DNA from: an uncultured Pseudomonadota bacterium
Lineage (GTDB): Bacteria; Pseudomonadota; Gammaproteobacteria; Steroidobacterales; Steroidobacteraceae
Length of the DNA: 64,000 nucleotides
Direction: 5' to 3'
Assembly: GCA_903927005.1 (NCBI GenBank)
Contig: CAIYLH010000115.1
Location: 1 to 64,000 of the forward strand
The position numbers were made by a program, and so were the translations under genes. The notes beneath the pieces are model-generated. The model did not search any database. It was given only the letters and a program-made list of their open reading frames with translations, and was not told where the DNA came from. Shown here piece by piece: positions 23,474 through 35,666 of this stretch (its first letter is position 1; every line of letters begins with the position of its first letter).

Positions 23474-23746
23474 ATGAGCGAGAAGCCAGACCCAGACGAT
23501 TATGAGGATGACGAGATCGCCGATGGCGACTCGCTCCAGTTCGACCGCCTGATCAGGGACGTCGACGCGCGCAAGCCGCGCGCAGGTCCCAAGGGCGCCG
23601 AGCCCGCCTGGCGCCGGCTCGAGAAATACCTCGAGGGCAAGCACACCGCCGAGCTGCTGGCGGACGTCGACGACTACGAGATCGACGACGCGCCGCCGCG
23701 CGCTACCCCCGTCCGCCCGGCGCGACCGAAACGGCCGCGCCGCTGA
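23474..23746 (+). CDS. Small charged protein of unknown function
   Basis: A 90-residue protein, very acidic at the N-terminus (PDPDDYEDDEIADGD) and basic at the C-terminus (RPARPKRPRR), with a conserved-looking centre EPAWRRLEKYLEGKHTAELLADVDDYEIDD. Similar short proteins with the R-L-E-x-x-L-E-x-K core occur in related gammaproteobacteria, but none has a function that I know. An AGAGAG sequence precedes the start. It follows gspF by 124 bases and is convergent with the BNR-repeat gene. Confidence 0.7.
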   Translation: MSEKPDPDDYEDDEIADGDSLQFDRLIRDVDARKPRAGPKGAEPAWRRLEKYLEGKHTAELLADVDDYEIDDAPPRATPVRPARPKRPRR

Positions 23747-23752
23747 ACGGCG

Positions 23753-26973
<3,221 letters not shown>

Positions 26974-26977
<4 letters not shown>

Positions 26978-27777
26978 GGGCGGACTCCTGCGGCAGCCTT
27001 CGGTTGTGTGTCGGGAAACGCGAAATGCCCCGCAGGAACAGCGACATTCGCCTCGACGTGGTCAAACACGATCTTCTGGCGCTGCGACGCGTCGGAGTCC
27101 TTCGGTCCCTGCTCCTCGCTCATCGGCACCCAGACGCCGGCGACCTGCTGATACTCGCCCAGATCCGTCTCCTGCACCTGCTCAGCGCCACGGATCGTGT
27201 GCTTCTCGAGCACCCGGATCACCATCCACGTATCCGGATCGACCCAGTAGGTCGCGTCATCGCCGCCCTTGAGCCGCACGCGCAACGCATGCGCTGGCGT
27301 GCCGTCGATGTCCTCCAAGCCGAGATACTCCAGCTTGTGGCCCTTGGCCGCGGCGTCGACGAACGGGAATTCAATATCAGCCGACAGGGACATCGCCCTC
27401 GCCTCGTCGCCGGACATGAGCGACGGATCCTTGCGACCCTCGAACGGCTGCACCTGCCAGGCCTCATGTCCATCGTAGGACTGGATCGCCGTCAGACCCT
27501 GCAGCGTCACGTCCTGACGGAAGTCGCCGGCGCGGTCCTGCCACTCGGTCACCGCCAGCTCGATGTTGAAGCCCGGAATGACGAGCCGCCCACTACGCCG
27601 CAGCACGGTCAGGGCACGCATTTTCGCCGCGCCGCCGCGCGCCTCGAGGTTATGGGCGACGATCTCGTCGGCGGTCGGCGCTGCGGTGGGCGCGCCGTTG
27701 GCGGCGACTGCCACCAGCAGGCCGAGCAGCAGGCCGCCCGGGGCGAACCTCGACAGGGTTTGTGACACGCGATTCAT
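26974..27777 (-). CDS. Exported LolA/LppX-like outer-membrane lipoprotein-sorting family protein
   Basis: A 267-residue precursor with a signal peptide (residues 1-29, FAPGGLLLGLLVAVAANGA). The mature part begins PTADEIVAHNLEARGGAAKMRAL, the usual opening of the family often annotated as outer membrane lipoprotein-sorting protein, and keeps the half-barrel pattern with GLTAIQSYDGHEAWQVQPF and YWVDPDTWMVIRV. There is no lipobox cysteine. ATG 27777 has AGGAG upstream. It is translationally coupled to the BNR-repeat gene (ATGA). Confidence 0.8.
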
Positions 27778-27848
27778 GACCGCTCCTCGGTGCGTGGAAT
27801 TCCCTAGGAGACTCCCTGAACCCGGCGCCTCCGTCAACACCTCTGCGG

Positions 27849-30800
27849 TCAGTGGAAGTCCCGCGACGACCAGAGGAGTCTGCCCAGCAGTCGCGACTGG
27901 TCGGCAAGCCGGCTGGTGATCAGATGCAGCACCTCGCCCTCGCGCTGCACGCGCCCTTCCGCCACCAGCAGGCGCGCATCGAGCAGCGGCCGCCGCCAGC
28001 GCTCAGCCACCGCCTTCCAGACGATCAGGTTGACGATGCCGGTCTCGTCCTCGAGGGTGACGAAGGTGACCCCGGAGGCCGTACCGGGACGCTGGCGCAC
28101 GAGCACCAGCCCGGCGACGCGCACCAGCGCCCCTGCCGGCAGCAAACGCAGTTCCGCCGCGCCGAGCACGCCGCGCGCCGCGAGGCGCTCACGCAGCAGG
28201 GCCAGCGGATGGCGGCCGAGCGTGAGCCCGAGCGCGCGATAGTCGGCAACGATGTTCTCGCCTTCACCCGGCACGCGCAGCAGCGGCACCGCCTCGGCGA
28301 GCCGTGCGTGCCTGAGCAACGGCAAAGGTCGCTCGACACCGCCAGCCTCCCACGCGGCCAGGTGGCGGTGACCGGCCAGCGCCGCCAGCGCGCCGGCGGC
28401 GGCCAGCGCCCACAGCTCGCGTCGATCGAGGCCCGCCCGCTCCGCCAGCGACGGCACCGACACGAATGCCCCCGCCTGCCGCGCCGCCTCGATCCGCTCG
28501 CCAGCGGCTCGCGCCAGTCCCTTGACCTGCCGCAACCCCAGCCGCAGTGCCGCAGCCGCGCCCTCTTCCAGCGTCGCATCCCAGCCGCTGGCGTTGACGT
28601 CGACCGGCCGCACCTCGACCCCATGCTCGCGGGCGTCGCGCACCAACTGGGCGGGGGCGTAGAAGCCCATCGGCTGACTGTTGAGCAAGGCGGCCGTGAA
28701 CGCCGCCGGCTCGTGACACTTCAGCCACGCCGAGACATACACCAGCAGCGCGAAGCTCGCCGCGTGCGACTGCGGAAAACCGTACTCGCCGAAGCCGAGC
28801 ATCTGGTTGTACAGCGCGGTCGCGAACTCCTTGCTGTAACCGCGGGCGAGCATGCCGCCGACCAGCCGCTCCTCGAAGTGGCCAAGACCGCCGCGTCGCT
28901 TCCACGCCGCCATCGCCCGACGCAGGCTGTCCGCCTCCCCGGCCGTGAACCCGGCTGCCACCACCGCCAGCTGCATCACCTGCTCCTGGAAGATCGGCAC
29001 ACCCAGCGTGCGCTCCAGCACCGCCTGCACTTCCTGGCTCGGGTAGCTGACCTGCTCCTCACCGTTACGGCGGCGCAGATAGGGATGGACCATGCCGCCC
29101 TGGATCGGCCCCGGCCGGATGATCGCGACCTCGATGACCAGGTCGTAGTAGTTGGCCGGCCGCAGCCGCGGCAGCATCGCCATCTGCGCCCGCGACTCGA
29201 TCTGGAACACACCGATCGTATCGGCGCGCGAGATCATCGCGTAAGTCGCCGCGTCCTCAGCCGGCACGTCCGCCATCGTCAGCGGCCGGCCAAGACGGCC
29301 GCCAACAAAATCGAGGGCGCGCCGTATCGCGGTGAGCATACCCAGCGCCAGCACATCCACCTTCAGCAGGCCCAGGTCATCCAGGTCATCCTTGTCCCAC
29401 TGAATCACCGTGCGCTCCGGCATCGACGCGTTCTCGACCGGCACCAGCTCGCCGAGCGAGTGACGCGCGATCACGAAGCCGCCGACGTGTTGCGACAGAT
29501 GGCGCGGAAAACCGATCAGCTCGCGCGCCAGCTCAAGCGTACGTGCCACGAGCGGATTGGCAGGATCGAGGCCCGCCTCGCGCACACGTGCCGCATCGAT
29601 GCAGTTGCCGTCCCACCACTGCATGCTGCGCGACAGGCTCTCGACGGTAAGGCGGTCCAGGCCCAGTGCGCGGCCGACGTCGCGCAGCGCGCTGCGCGGC
29701 CGGTAGCAGATCACGGTCGCTGCCAGCGCCGCGCGGTGCCGGCCGTACTTCGCGTACAGGTACTGGATAACCTCTTCGCGCCGCTCGTGCTCGAAGTCGA
29801 CGTCGATGTCCGGCGGCTCGTTGCGCTCGCGCGACACGAAGCGCTCGAACAGCAGCGACATCCGCGTCGGATCAACCTCCGTGATCCCCAGGCAATAGCA
29901 GACCGCGGAGTTGGCGGCAGAGCCGCGCCCCTGACAGAGGATGCCGCGGCCACGTGCATAGGCGACCAGGTCCTCGACCGTCAGGAAGAACGGCTCGTAG
30001 GCGAGCTCCGCGATCAGCGCAAGCTCGCGCGCCACCAGCGCCCGCACCGCATCCGGCGCACCGTCCGGCCAGCGCCTGCCCATGCCCTTGGCGGTCAGCA
30101 CTGCCAGCCAGCTGGTTGGCGTATGACCGGCGGGCACCAGCTCCTCGGGATACTCGTACCTCAGCTCCTCCAGCGAGAACACGCAGCGCTCCGCGATCGC
30201 GAGGCTGGCGGCGAGCAGCGCCGGCGGGTAGCGACGAGCCAGCAACGCCCGTTCGTGCAGATGCCGATCGCCGTTTGCATGCAGCGCGAACCCGGCCGAG
30301 CCCAGCGGCACGCCGACGCGCACCGCGGTCAGTACGTCCTGCAGGCGGCGGCGCTCGTGCCGGTGCAGGTGGACATCACCGCTGGCGACGCAGTCGATGC
30401 CAAGTGCCTTGCCAAGCGCGGTGAGCGTCACGATCCGCTCGCGGTCGCGGCCATCAACGCGCAGCTCGACCGCGATGTGGGTCGCCTGCCCGAACCGCTC
30501 GCGCAGCCAGCGGCCATGGCCAGCATCAGGCGCGTCGGCCGGCAGCCACAGCGCGATGCAGTGGGTGGGCGACTCCGCTTCGAGATCGGCGCGCGACAGC
30601 AGGTAGCTGCCCTTCGGCGCCGCACGCCGCCCGCGCGTCAGCAGTCGGCACAGCTCGCCGTAGCCGCTGCGATCGGTCGCCAGCAGCACCAACCGCGGCC
30701 CATCGATGAGCGCAAGTTCCGCGCCGTGCAGCAAGCGGCATGTCTTACCGCGCGCGGCAACGTGGGCACGCACCGCACCGGCGAGGGAGCACTCGTCGGT

Positions 30801-30923
30801 TAGCGCCAGCGCTCTATAGCCGAGTTCGTCGGCGCGCTCGACGAGCTCCTCGGGGTGCGAGGCGCCGCGCAGAAAGGTGAAGTTCGACAGCGCATGCAGT
30901 TCGGCGTAGTCGGGCAGCGACAT
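27849..30923 (-). CDS. dnaE2: Error-prone DNA polymerase DnaE2 (ImuC)
   Basis: DnaE2 is the C-family polymerase of the ImuA-ImuB-DnaE2 mutasome, which copies damaged DNA in bacteria lacking UmuDC. The 1024-residue protein has an N-terminal PHP domain (YAELHALSNFTFLRGASHPEE; GDVHLH), the catalytic palm with PPDIDVDFEHERREEV and the block GRGSAANSAVCYCLGIT, a fingers region (QEQVMQL, DSLRRAMAAWKRRGG), and a C-terminal OB fold (about 915-990). It lacks the long C-terminal tail of DnaE1. It is last in the lexA-imuA-imuB-dnaE2 operon, three bases after imuB. Confidence 0.95.
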   Translation of the reverse strand: MSLPDYAELHALSNFTFLRGASHPEELVERADELGYRALALTDECSLAGAVRAHVAARGKTCRLLHGAELALIDGPRLVLLATDRSGYGELCRLLTRGRRAAPKGSYLLSRADLEAESPTHCIALWLPADAPDAGHGRWLRERFGQATHIAVELRVDGRDRERIVTLTALGKALGIDCVASGDVHLHRHERRRLQDVLTAVRVGVPLGSAGFALHANGDRHLHERALLARRYPPALLAASLAIAERCVFSLEELRYEYPEELVPAGHTPTSWLAVLTAKGMGRRWPDGAPDAVRALVARELALIAELAYEPFFLTVEDLVAYARGRGILCQGRGSAANSAVCYCLGITEVDPTRMSLLFERFVSRERNEPPDIDVDFEHERREEVIQYLYAKYGRHRAALAATVICYRPRSALRDVGRALGLDRLTVESLSRSMQWWDGNCIDAARVREAGLDPANPLVARTLELARELIGFPRHLSQHVGGFVIARHSLGELVPVENASMPERTVIQWDKDDLDDLGLLKVDVLALGMLTAIRRALDFVGGRLGRPLTMADVPAEDAATYAMISRADTIGVFQIESRAQMAMLPRLRPANYYDLVIEVAIIRPGPIQGGMVHPYLRRRNGEEQVSYPSQEVQAVLERTLGVPIFQEQVMQLAVVAAGFTAGEADSLRRAMAAWKRRGGLGHFEERLVGGMLARGYSKEFATALYNQMLGFGEYGFPQSHAASFALLVYVSAWLKCHEPAAFTAALLNSQPMGFYAPAQLVRDAREHGVEVRPVDVNASGWDATLEEGAAAALRLGLRQVKGLARAAGERIEAARQAGAFVSVPSLAERAGLDRRELWALAAAGALAALAGHRHLAAWEAGGVERPLPLLRHARLAEAVPLLRVPGEGENIVADYRALGLTLGRHPLALLRERLAARGVLGAAELRLLPAGALVRVAGLVLVRQRPGTASGVTFVTLEDETGIVNLIVWKAVAERWRRPLLDARLLVAEGRVQREGEVLHLITSRLADQSRLLGRLLWSSRDFH

Positions 30924-30926
30924 CGG

Positions 30927-32534
30927 CTAGCCGAACACGCCATGCAAGAACCAGTGGCGCGCGTCGGCGCCGGCCCGCACGCGATAGATCCACAGCCGCG
31001 CACCGCGCGACGTGCGCGCGACGTAGTAGTCGCGCTGCACCTCCGGCCCTTCCCACCAGCCGCTTTCGATGCGCTCAGGGCCCGACTCGAGCCGCAGCTC
31101 ACCGCTGTGGCGAGGCCGTCCATCGCGCTCGGCCAACGGCTCAGGCAGTGCGAGCAGCCACAGGGGTCGCGGCGTCGCCGGCAGCAGCGGCACAACGCTA
31201 CTCGCGCGTGCTGGCTGCGGCACCGGCCGCAAGCTTCGATAGGCACTCTCAGGCCGGTGCTCGGCCACGAGGCAGACGCCGCTGATCGCCTGCTCGCCGA
31301 GCCGTGCGCGCAGGCGGTCGAGCAGCGCGAACGCCTCGGCCTCGGCATGCGCGGCACCGCTGCCACAGCCGTCGAGCATGCCACTCGTGCCGCTGGCGGG
31401 TACCGCGGGGCCGGAGCGCAGCAGCAGCGCACGCACCGGCGCCGCCAAGGTCGTGCGCCCGAGCCGCTCGCGCAGCAGTTCCTGCCATTCAACCGCCGAG
31501 GCAGTCGGCAGCGCCCGTCCCAACCGCACGCAGGCCGGTCGCGCATCACGATGCAGCAACATCAAGGTGAGCGTCGCGGTCGCCCGGTCGCGCTCCCGCA
31601 GATACTGCGCAAGCGCCTCCAACAAGCGGCCGCAGTAAGGCAGCAGAGCAGTCGTAGAGCCCAGCTCCGCGGGCAGCTCAAGCCGCTGCTCAAACCGCTC
31701 CGGCGCTACATAGCGGCGACGCGGCGTCGCTCGCCGACCATAGGCCTCGTCGAGCTCGTCCAGCAGCTGTGGTGAGAAGCGCCGCGCAAGCCCCTCGCGC
31801 GGCAGGCGCCGCAGCTCGCCGAGCGTGGCGACACCGAGCCGCGTGCAATCCTCCAGCGTGCGTGCCGGCCAGCGCGTCGCCATGAGCGGCAGCTGCGCCA
31901 GTGCGCCGGCGAGGTTCGCCTGCGACTCCACCGGCGGCTGCCCCCCCGCGCGTGCCAGCCACAACGCGGCGCGTGGCGCAGGCGCGACGCCCAATAGCGC
32001 AGCATGACCCTGCGCCTGCAGCTCGACCGCCACCCGCTGCAGCAGCACGTCCAGCCCACCGAGCAAGCGCAGGCTGCCCTGCACCTCCAGCAGCAGCGCG
32101 TCCGGCGCCTCAATGCTCACCAGCGGCGTGAACCCCAGCGCCCAGCGGGCCAGACGCGCGAGATGGCGTTGCTCAAGCAGCAGGTCGCGTTCATGAATTT
32201 GCAGATCAGGCACACGCGCGCGGGCCGCGTTGAGCGCAAGACCCGCGCTGAGGCCAGCCCGCAGTGCCGCCTCGTTGCAGGCGACAAGTGCGCGCGTGCC
32301 GCCCTCGCCGGCCACGACCCCGCACGGGCGTGAGTCGCCTGCCGCGGCGACCAGCGGCAGCGCCGTCAGCTGCACCGCCAGCCACAGCTGGCGGTGGACC
32401 GACGCCGTGCGCGGCAACGGCGCGATGGGCGGCACCGCCAATGGCACGGCAGGCGTGACCGCGAACAGATCGCCAGTGCGATTGTCGGCGGGCCGCGCAG
32501 CCACCTTGCGGCGCATGATCTGGCGCGTTGCCAT
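30927..32534 (-). CDS. imuB: ImuB, Y-family polymerase-like mutasome scaffold
   Basis: ImuB is a catalytically inactive Y-family polymerase that bridges DnaE2, ImuA and the beta clamp. The protein is 535 residues from ATG 32534; the frame continues upstream but overlaps imuA. The N-terminal part (RQLWLAVQLTALPLVAA, then VACNEAALRAGLSAGLALNAARARVPDL) has the Y-family fold, but the acidic triad of active polymerases is not apparent. A little-finger region follows, and the C-terminus ends REYYV-like: VQRDYYVARTSRGARLWIYR, WFLHGVFG. The start lies six bases after the imuA stop. Confidence 0.93.
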   Translation of the reverse strand: MATRQIMRRKVAARPADNRTGDLFAVTPAVPLAVPPIAPLPRTASVHRQLWLAVQLTALPLVAAAGDSRPCGVVAGEGGTRALVACNEAALRAGLSAGLALNAARARVPDLQIHERDLLLEQRHLARLARWALGFTPLVSIEAPDALLLEVQGSLRLLGGLDVLLQRVAVELQAQGHAALLGVAPAPRAALWLARAGGQPPVESQANLAGALAQLPLMATRWPARTLEDCTRLGVATLGELRRLPREGLARRFSPQLLDELDEAYGRRATPRRRYVAPERFEQRLELPAELGSTTALLPYCGRLLEALAQYLRERDRATATLTLMLLHRDARPACVRLGRALPTASAVEWQELLRERLGRTTLAAPVRALLLRSGPAVPASGTSGMLDGCGSGAAHAEAEAFALLDRLRARLGEQAISGVCLVAEHRPESAYRSLRPVPQPARASSVVPLLPATPRPLWLLALPEPLAERDGRPRHSGELRLESGPERIESGWWEGPEVQRDYYVARTSRGARLWIYRVRAGADARHWFLHGVFG

Positions 32535-32539
32535 GATCC

Positions 32540-33175
32540 TCAGGCCCCGAGGACGTCGTGGACCCGCACTGGCCCGCCACCGCGGCGCTTGAGCACCGCC
32601 AGATCCAAACCGGCAGCCCCGGGCTCCAGCGTGAGCCTGAGGCTTGCCGGTGAGCCACTCGACTGATGCCGCAGCGGTCGGAACAGCACGGTCAACGTCT
32701 GTCCGCACTGTGCGGCGAGTTTGAGCCTGCGCAGCCAACGGTCATCGACACGGTCGAGCCAGGCGAGCACCGCCGCACAGTGGCCAGACTGCAGCGTCTG
32801 CTCGAGGGCCCAGAGCCGATCCTCGCTCTGAGCGGCATGGATCAGCAGCAGCCGCTCCGCGGGGATGCCGCCCTGCGCAAGCGCGGGCGGATAGGGGGCA
32901 TGCGGCGGCGTGATCCAGGCGAACCAGCGACGAGCGTGCGTCGGCGGCTCGGCCGCCAGCCCGCGCAGCACCGGCAGCAGCAGGCTGAGCTCACCGACGC
33001 CCGTCTCGGGCAACAGCAGCTCGATCAGCGTACCCAGCGGCCAGCCGCCACCGGGCAGTTCGGCATCAAGCCGTGGCCAGCCACTGGGGCGGCAGGCCCC
33101 AGTGGCGGCCATACCGCCGCCGCGAGCTCGCCAGAGGTCGGCGCCGGCGAGTAGCGCCTGCAGAGATCCGTTCAT
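32540..33175 (-). CDS. imuA: ImuA, RecA-like mutasome accessory protein
   Basis: ImuA is a RecA/SulA-related protein required for DnaE2-dependent mutagenesis. The 211-residue protein starts at ATG 33175 (NGSLQALLAGADLWRARGG) and contains the family's W-P-R-L-D-AELPGGGWPLGTLIELL motif near residue 50 and GELSLLLPVL. The Walker A region is degenerate, as usual for ImuA. Codons upstream of 33175 are not family sequence. It lies 34 bases downstream of lexA. Confidence 0.9.
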   Translation of the reverse strand: MNGSLQALLAGADLWRARGGGMAATGACRPSGWPRLDAELPGGGWPLGTLIELLLPETGVGELSLLLPVLRGLAAEPPTHARRWFAWITPPHAPYPPALAQGGIPAERLLLIHAAQSEDRLWALEQTLQSGHCAAVLAWLDRVDDRWLRRLKLAAQCGQTLTVLFRPLRHQSSGSPASLRLTLEPGAAGLDLAVLKRRGGGPVRVHDVLGA

Positions 33176-33209
33176 CTCGCGGCCTGCTGGCCGGCACGGC
33201 GGCCGGTCG

Positions 33210-33836
33210 CTACTGCAGAAACTCGTTACGGTTACCGCGGCGCAGGACGCCGACGACGACACCCTCGATCATCATGGACTGCTCCTTGAGATCGACCCGA
33301 ATCGGCTCGAAGTCGACGTTTTCCGGTAGCAGCCAGACGACCGAGCCCTCCTGCCGGTAGCGCTTGACGGTGACCTCATTCTCAAGCCGCGCCACAACGA
33401 TCTGGCGGTTGCGGACCTCGGGTGTGCGGTGCACCGCCACCAGGTCGCCATCCATGATGCCGATGTTCTTCATCGACATGCCCTGCACCTTGAGCAGGTA
33501 GTGTGGACGGGGATTGAACAGCTTGGGGTCGACCTGGAAGCGACCTTCGATGTGCTCCTCGGACATGATCGGCCGACCCGCAGCGACCCGGCCGATCAGT
33601 GGCAGGCCCATCTGGTCGCGCATCGCGTCCTTGAGCTGGATCCCCCGCGAGGTGCCCGGCACCAGGTCGATGACCCCCTTGCGCTTGAGCGCTTTGAGGT
33701 GCTCTTCGGCCGCATTGGCGGACTTGAAGCCGAGGGCGGTGGCGATCTCAGCCCGGGTCGGCGGCATGCCGCACTCCTCGAGTTGGTCTCGGATGAAATC
33801 AAGGATCTGGCGTTGGCGTGGGGTCAGGTCGCTCAT
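33210..33836 (-). CDS. lexA: SOS repressor LexA
   Basis: LexA represses the SOS regulon and cleaves itself when RecA is activated. The protein has 208 residues: a winged-helix DNA-binding domain ([34 protein letters not shown], about 3-65 overall) and an S24 peptidase-like domain. The Ala-Gly cleavage site is in RVAAGRPIM (about residue 90), the catalytic Ser in [15 protein letters not shown] and the Lys in [12 protein letters not shown] 33836 is preceded by AGGGGAG. Two tandem LexA boxes lie in its promoter, so it controls itself and the imuA-imuB-dnaE2 genes behind it. Confidence 0.97.
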   Translation of the reverse strand: MSDLTPRQRQILDFIRDQLEECGMPPTRAEIATALGFKSANAAEEHLKALKRKGVIDLVPGTSRGIQLKDAMRDQMGLPLIGRVAAGRPIMSEEHIEGRFQVDPKLFNPRPHYLLKVQGMSMKNIGIMDGDLVAVHRTPEVRNRQIVVARLENEVTVKRYRQEGSVVWLLPENVDFEPIRVDLKEQSMMIEGVVVGVLRRGNRNEFLQ

Positions 33837-33845
33837 GGTGCTCCC

Positions 33846-33861
33846 CTGTATGGGCATACAG
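33846..33861. promoter_or_regulatory. LexA (SOS) box 1
   Basis: A perfect 16-base palindrome CTGTATGGGCATACAG, matching CTGT-N8-ACAG exactly. It lies downstream of the predicted transcription start of lexA and abuts its ribosome binding site. Confidence 0.92.
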
Positions 33862-33865
33862 ATGA

Positions 33866-33881
33866 CTGTGATTATATCCAG
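33866..33881. promoter_or_regulatory. LexA (SOS) box 2, overlapping the -10
   Basis: CTGTGATTATATCCAG matches CTGT-N8-ACAG with one mismatch and starts exactly 20 bases from box 1, so both sit on the same face of the helix. It covers the -10 element. Confidence 0.7.
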
Positions 33882-33898
33882 TTGTTTGGATCTGGCAA
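33871..33898 (-). promoter_or_regulatory. lexA-imuA-imuB-dnaE2 promoter
   Basis: On the minus strand TTGCCA (33898-33893) and a perfect TATAAT (33876-33871) are separated by 16 bases. The predicted start near 33864 lies between the two LexA boxes. Confidence 0.75.
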
Positions 33899-34178
33899 CC
33901 CACCTCTGCCTGAAGGCCTGCCCACCCCCACGGCCGAGCCGCTGACTGACCGCCGGCGACAATACGTAACCCGCAGCGGCCAAAACGGACCCCTCGCCTG
34001 CCCCGCCACAGCCACAAGCGCTATTAAGCTCCGTTCATGTCGCAACCCGAGACACGAAACCCATTGGTGCGACGTAACGTAATCAGGTAAATTTGCGCTC
34101 CGTAGTGACGCTAGGATGCGTCCCCGCACTAAGCTTTAGGGCTGCGGCGTGGTTTATTTCGTGATATCCAAGAAGACT
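33899..34178. other. Intergenic region between lexA and the lipoprotein gene
   Basis: No frame here looks coding. The region must hold the promoter of the alanine-zipper lipoprotein, but no strong -35/-10 pair is visible; an AT-richer block with direct ACGTAACGT-like repeats near 34072-34090 is the best candidate. Confidence 0.4.
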
Positions 34179-34190
34179 GAGGAGTTTTTC

Positions 34191-34514
34191 ATGAGCAAGA
34201 TTCTCAAGGTTGGCGCTGCTGCGCTTTGCGTTGTTTTCATTGCTGGTTGCGCGGATCTGAAGCCGCTCCAGTCGCAGATTGATGATCTGAAGAGTCAGGT
34301 CAGCAAGCTGTCGGCCCAGCAGGACAGCGCCAAGGACAGTGCAAAGGCCGCCGCGGACAGCGCCGCCCGCGCCGCCCAGGCTGCCCAGACCGCTGCCCAG
34401 CAGGCGCAGAGCCGTGCTGACGCTGCCGCCTCCGCTGCCGCGGCGAGCCAGCAGTGCTGTGATGCGACGAACGAGAAGATCGATCGCATGTTCAAGAAGT
34501 CGGTCTCGAAGTAA
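34191..34514 (+). CDS. Alanine-zipper lipoprotein, Lpp/OprI-like
   Basis: A 107-residue precursor with a lipoprotein signal ending in the lipobox FIAGC (Cys about residue 20). The mature part begins ADLKPLQSQIDDLKSQVSKL, a heptad coiled coil, and continues with an Ala-rich zipper (AADSAARAAQAAQTAAQQAQ). It ends QCCDATNEKIDRMFKKSVSK. Unlike Lpp, it has a Cys pair near residue 90 and the C-terminal Lys is preceded by Ser, so covalent attachment to peptidoglycan by the last Lys is possible but unproven. GAGGAG precedes ATG 34191 and a strong terminator follows, so this is a compact, probably highly expressed single gene. Confidence 0.87.
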   Translation: MSKILKVGAAALCVVFIAGCADLKPLQSQIDDLKSQVSKLSAQQDSAKDSAKAAADSAARAAQAAQTAAQQAQSRADAAASAAAASQQCCDATNEKIDRMFKKSVSK

Positions 34515-34569
34515 GGCACCGACGAACCTCCACCGCGCACCGACCCCGGTCGGCGCGCGACGGTTCGAG

Positions 34570-34602
34570 AAAAGCCGCGGCCCTGCCGCGGCTTTTTCTT
34601 TG
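34570..34602 (+). terminator. Rho-independent terminator after the lipoprotein gene
   Basis: AAAAGCCGCGGC and GCCGCGGCTTTT form a 12-base perfect stem with a three-base loop, followed by T and CTT. It lies 55 bases after the stop codon. Confidence 0.93.
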
Positions 34603-34754
34603 GCGTCTTGCGCCTGCTGCGACGTTACCTGGCGAGATGCTGGCGGCGCCAATCGCCGGTATTTTCCGCCGCCCATTGCGGCGGGCAACGCGGGCCCGGC
34701 CGACGAGCTGGGCGTACCCTAGGGCTCCCGCTTCGACACGTAGGCCCCCCTGCG

Positions 34755-35648
34755 ATGGCTCCGGCAAGTACCGCCCGCCGAACCCGCCCCGCGCGCAGCA
34801 CACCGCGGCCTGCCGGTCATGCCGCAACCCGTTCGCAGCCGCTACCCCGGCCGCTGCACCTCGAACTGCCCCGCCTGACAGAGCAGCTGACAAGCGCATA
34901 CCGAGCTGCCATCCGCGCGGTACGCCAGCGCGCCAGCCGCGGCGCGATCCATACCCTGCGAATCACGACGCGCCGCATCTACTCGCTGCTAACGCTGCTG
35001 CAGGCCGTCGATCCGCAACCCAAGAACGAGCCGCTGGAGCGTTATCTGGAGGCGCCGTTCGGTACCTGTGGTCAACTGCGCGACCTGCAGGTCATGGCGC
35101 GGCGTGTGCGAACGATGGGGTTAGCGCCAACCGCAACCGCGCAGCTGCACCGGATCGTCGAACGCCTCAAACCCCGAGTACGGGCACGCGCGATGCGGGC
35201 GCTGACGAAGGCGCATCCCCGCCGCATCGAAAAGATGCTGCAGGCATGGACACTGAGCAGCGCCAGTCGTCTGCAGCAGCCCGCTGCGGAGGCGCTGGCG
35301 GTGCGCCACATCGAACGCACGCTCGCCGCCGCGGCGCGCGAACTTTCCAGCGCCCAAGCGCACGCACGCAGTGGCAATGCAACGGCGATCCACCACGCCC
35401 GCATCGTGCTCAAGCAACGCCGGTACCTACTGGAACTGGTGGCGACGCTGGGCCTGCGCCACTCGAGCGCCGAGCTGGCGCGACTGCGGCAGCTTCAACA
35501 GCAGCTCGGCGAACTGACCGACCAGCTGCTGATGCTGCGCATCGTCGAGCGCTACGCCCGCAAACATCCACGCGCCGCCAGGCGCCTTGCGCCGTTACAG
35601 GCGCTGCTCGCCGCACAACCGCGACGCCACGCTGCCCTGGGGGACTGA
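34755..35648 (+). CDS. CHAD-domain protein
   Basis: A 297-residue protein with a basic, proline-rich N-terminus and a CHAD domain from about residue 45 to the end. The two helical repeats each carry the conserved basic face, IHTLRITTRRIYSLL (about 70-85) and IHHARIVLKQRRYLLEL (about 215-230). CHAD domains bind polyphosphate and often associate with polyphosphate granules. ATG 34755 was chosen because upstream codons look random; no clear ribosome binding site is visible. It is convergent with the L,D-transpeptidase gene, 18 bases away. Confidence 0.85.
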   Translation: MAPASTARRTRPARSTPRPAGHAATRSQPLPRPLHLELPRLTEQLTSAYRAAIRAVRQRASRGAIHTLRITTRRIYSLLTLLQAVDPQPKNEPLERYLEAPFGTCGQLRDLQVMARRVRTMGLAPTATAQLHRIVERLKPRVRARAMRALTKAHPRRIEKMLQAWTLSSASRLQQPAAEALAVRHIERTLAAAARELSSAQAHARSGNATAIHHARIVLKQRRYLLELVATLGLRHSSAELARLRQLQQQLGELTDQLLMLRIVERYARKHPRAARRLAPLQALLAAQPRRHAALGD

Positions 35649-35666
35649 AAACCGCCTGCTCTGCGC

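Noticed and set aside
27852-30803. 983-codon plus-strand frame
   Set aside because: Complete antisense shadow of dnaE2, with a composition (Arg/His/Gln-rich) typical of shadow frames.
32535-32738. N-terminal extension of imuB
   Set aside because: It overlaps the 3' end of imuA and is not family sequence; ATG 32534 fits.
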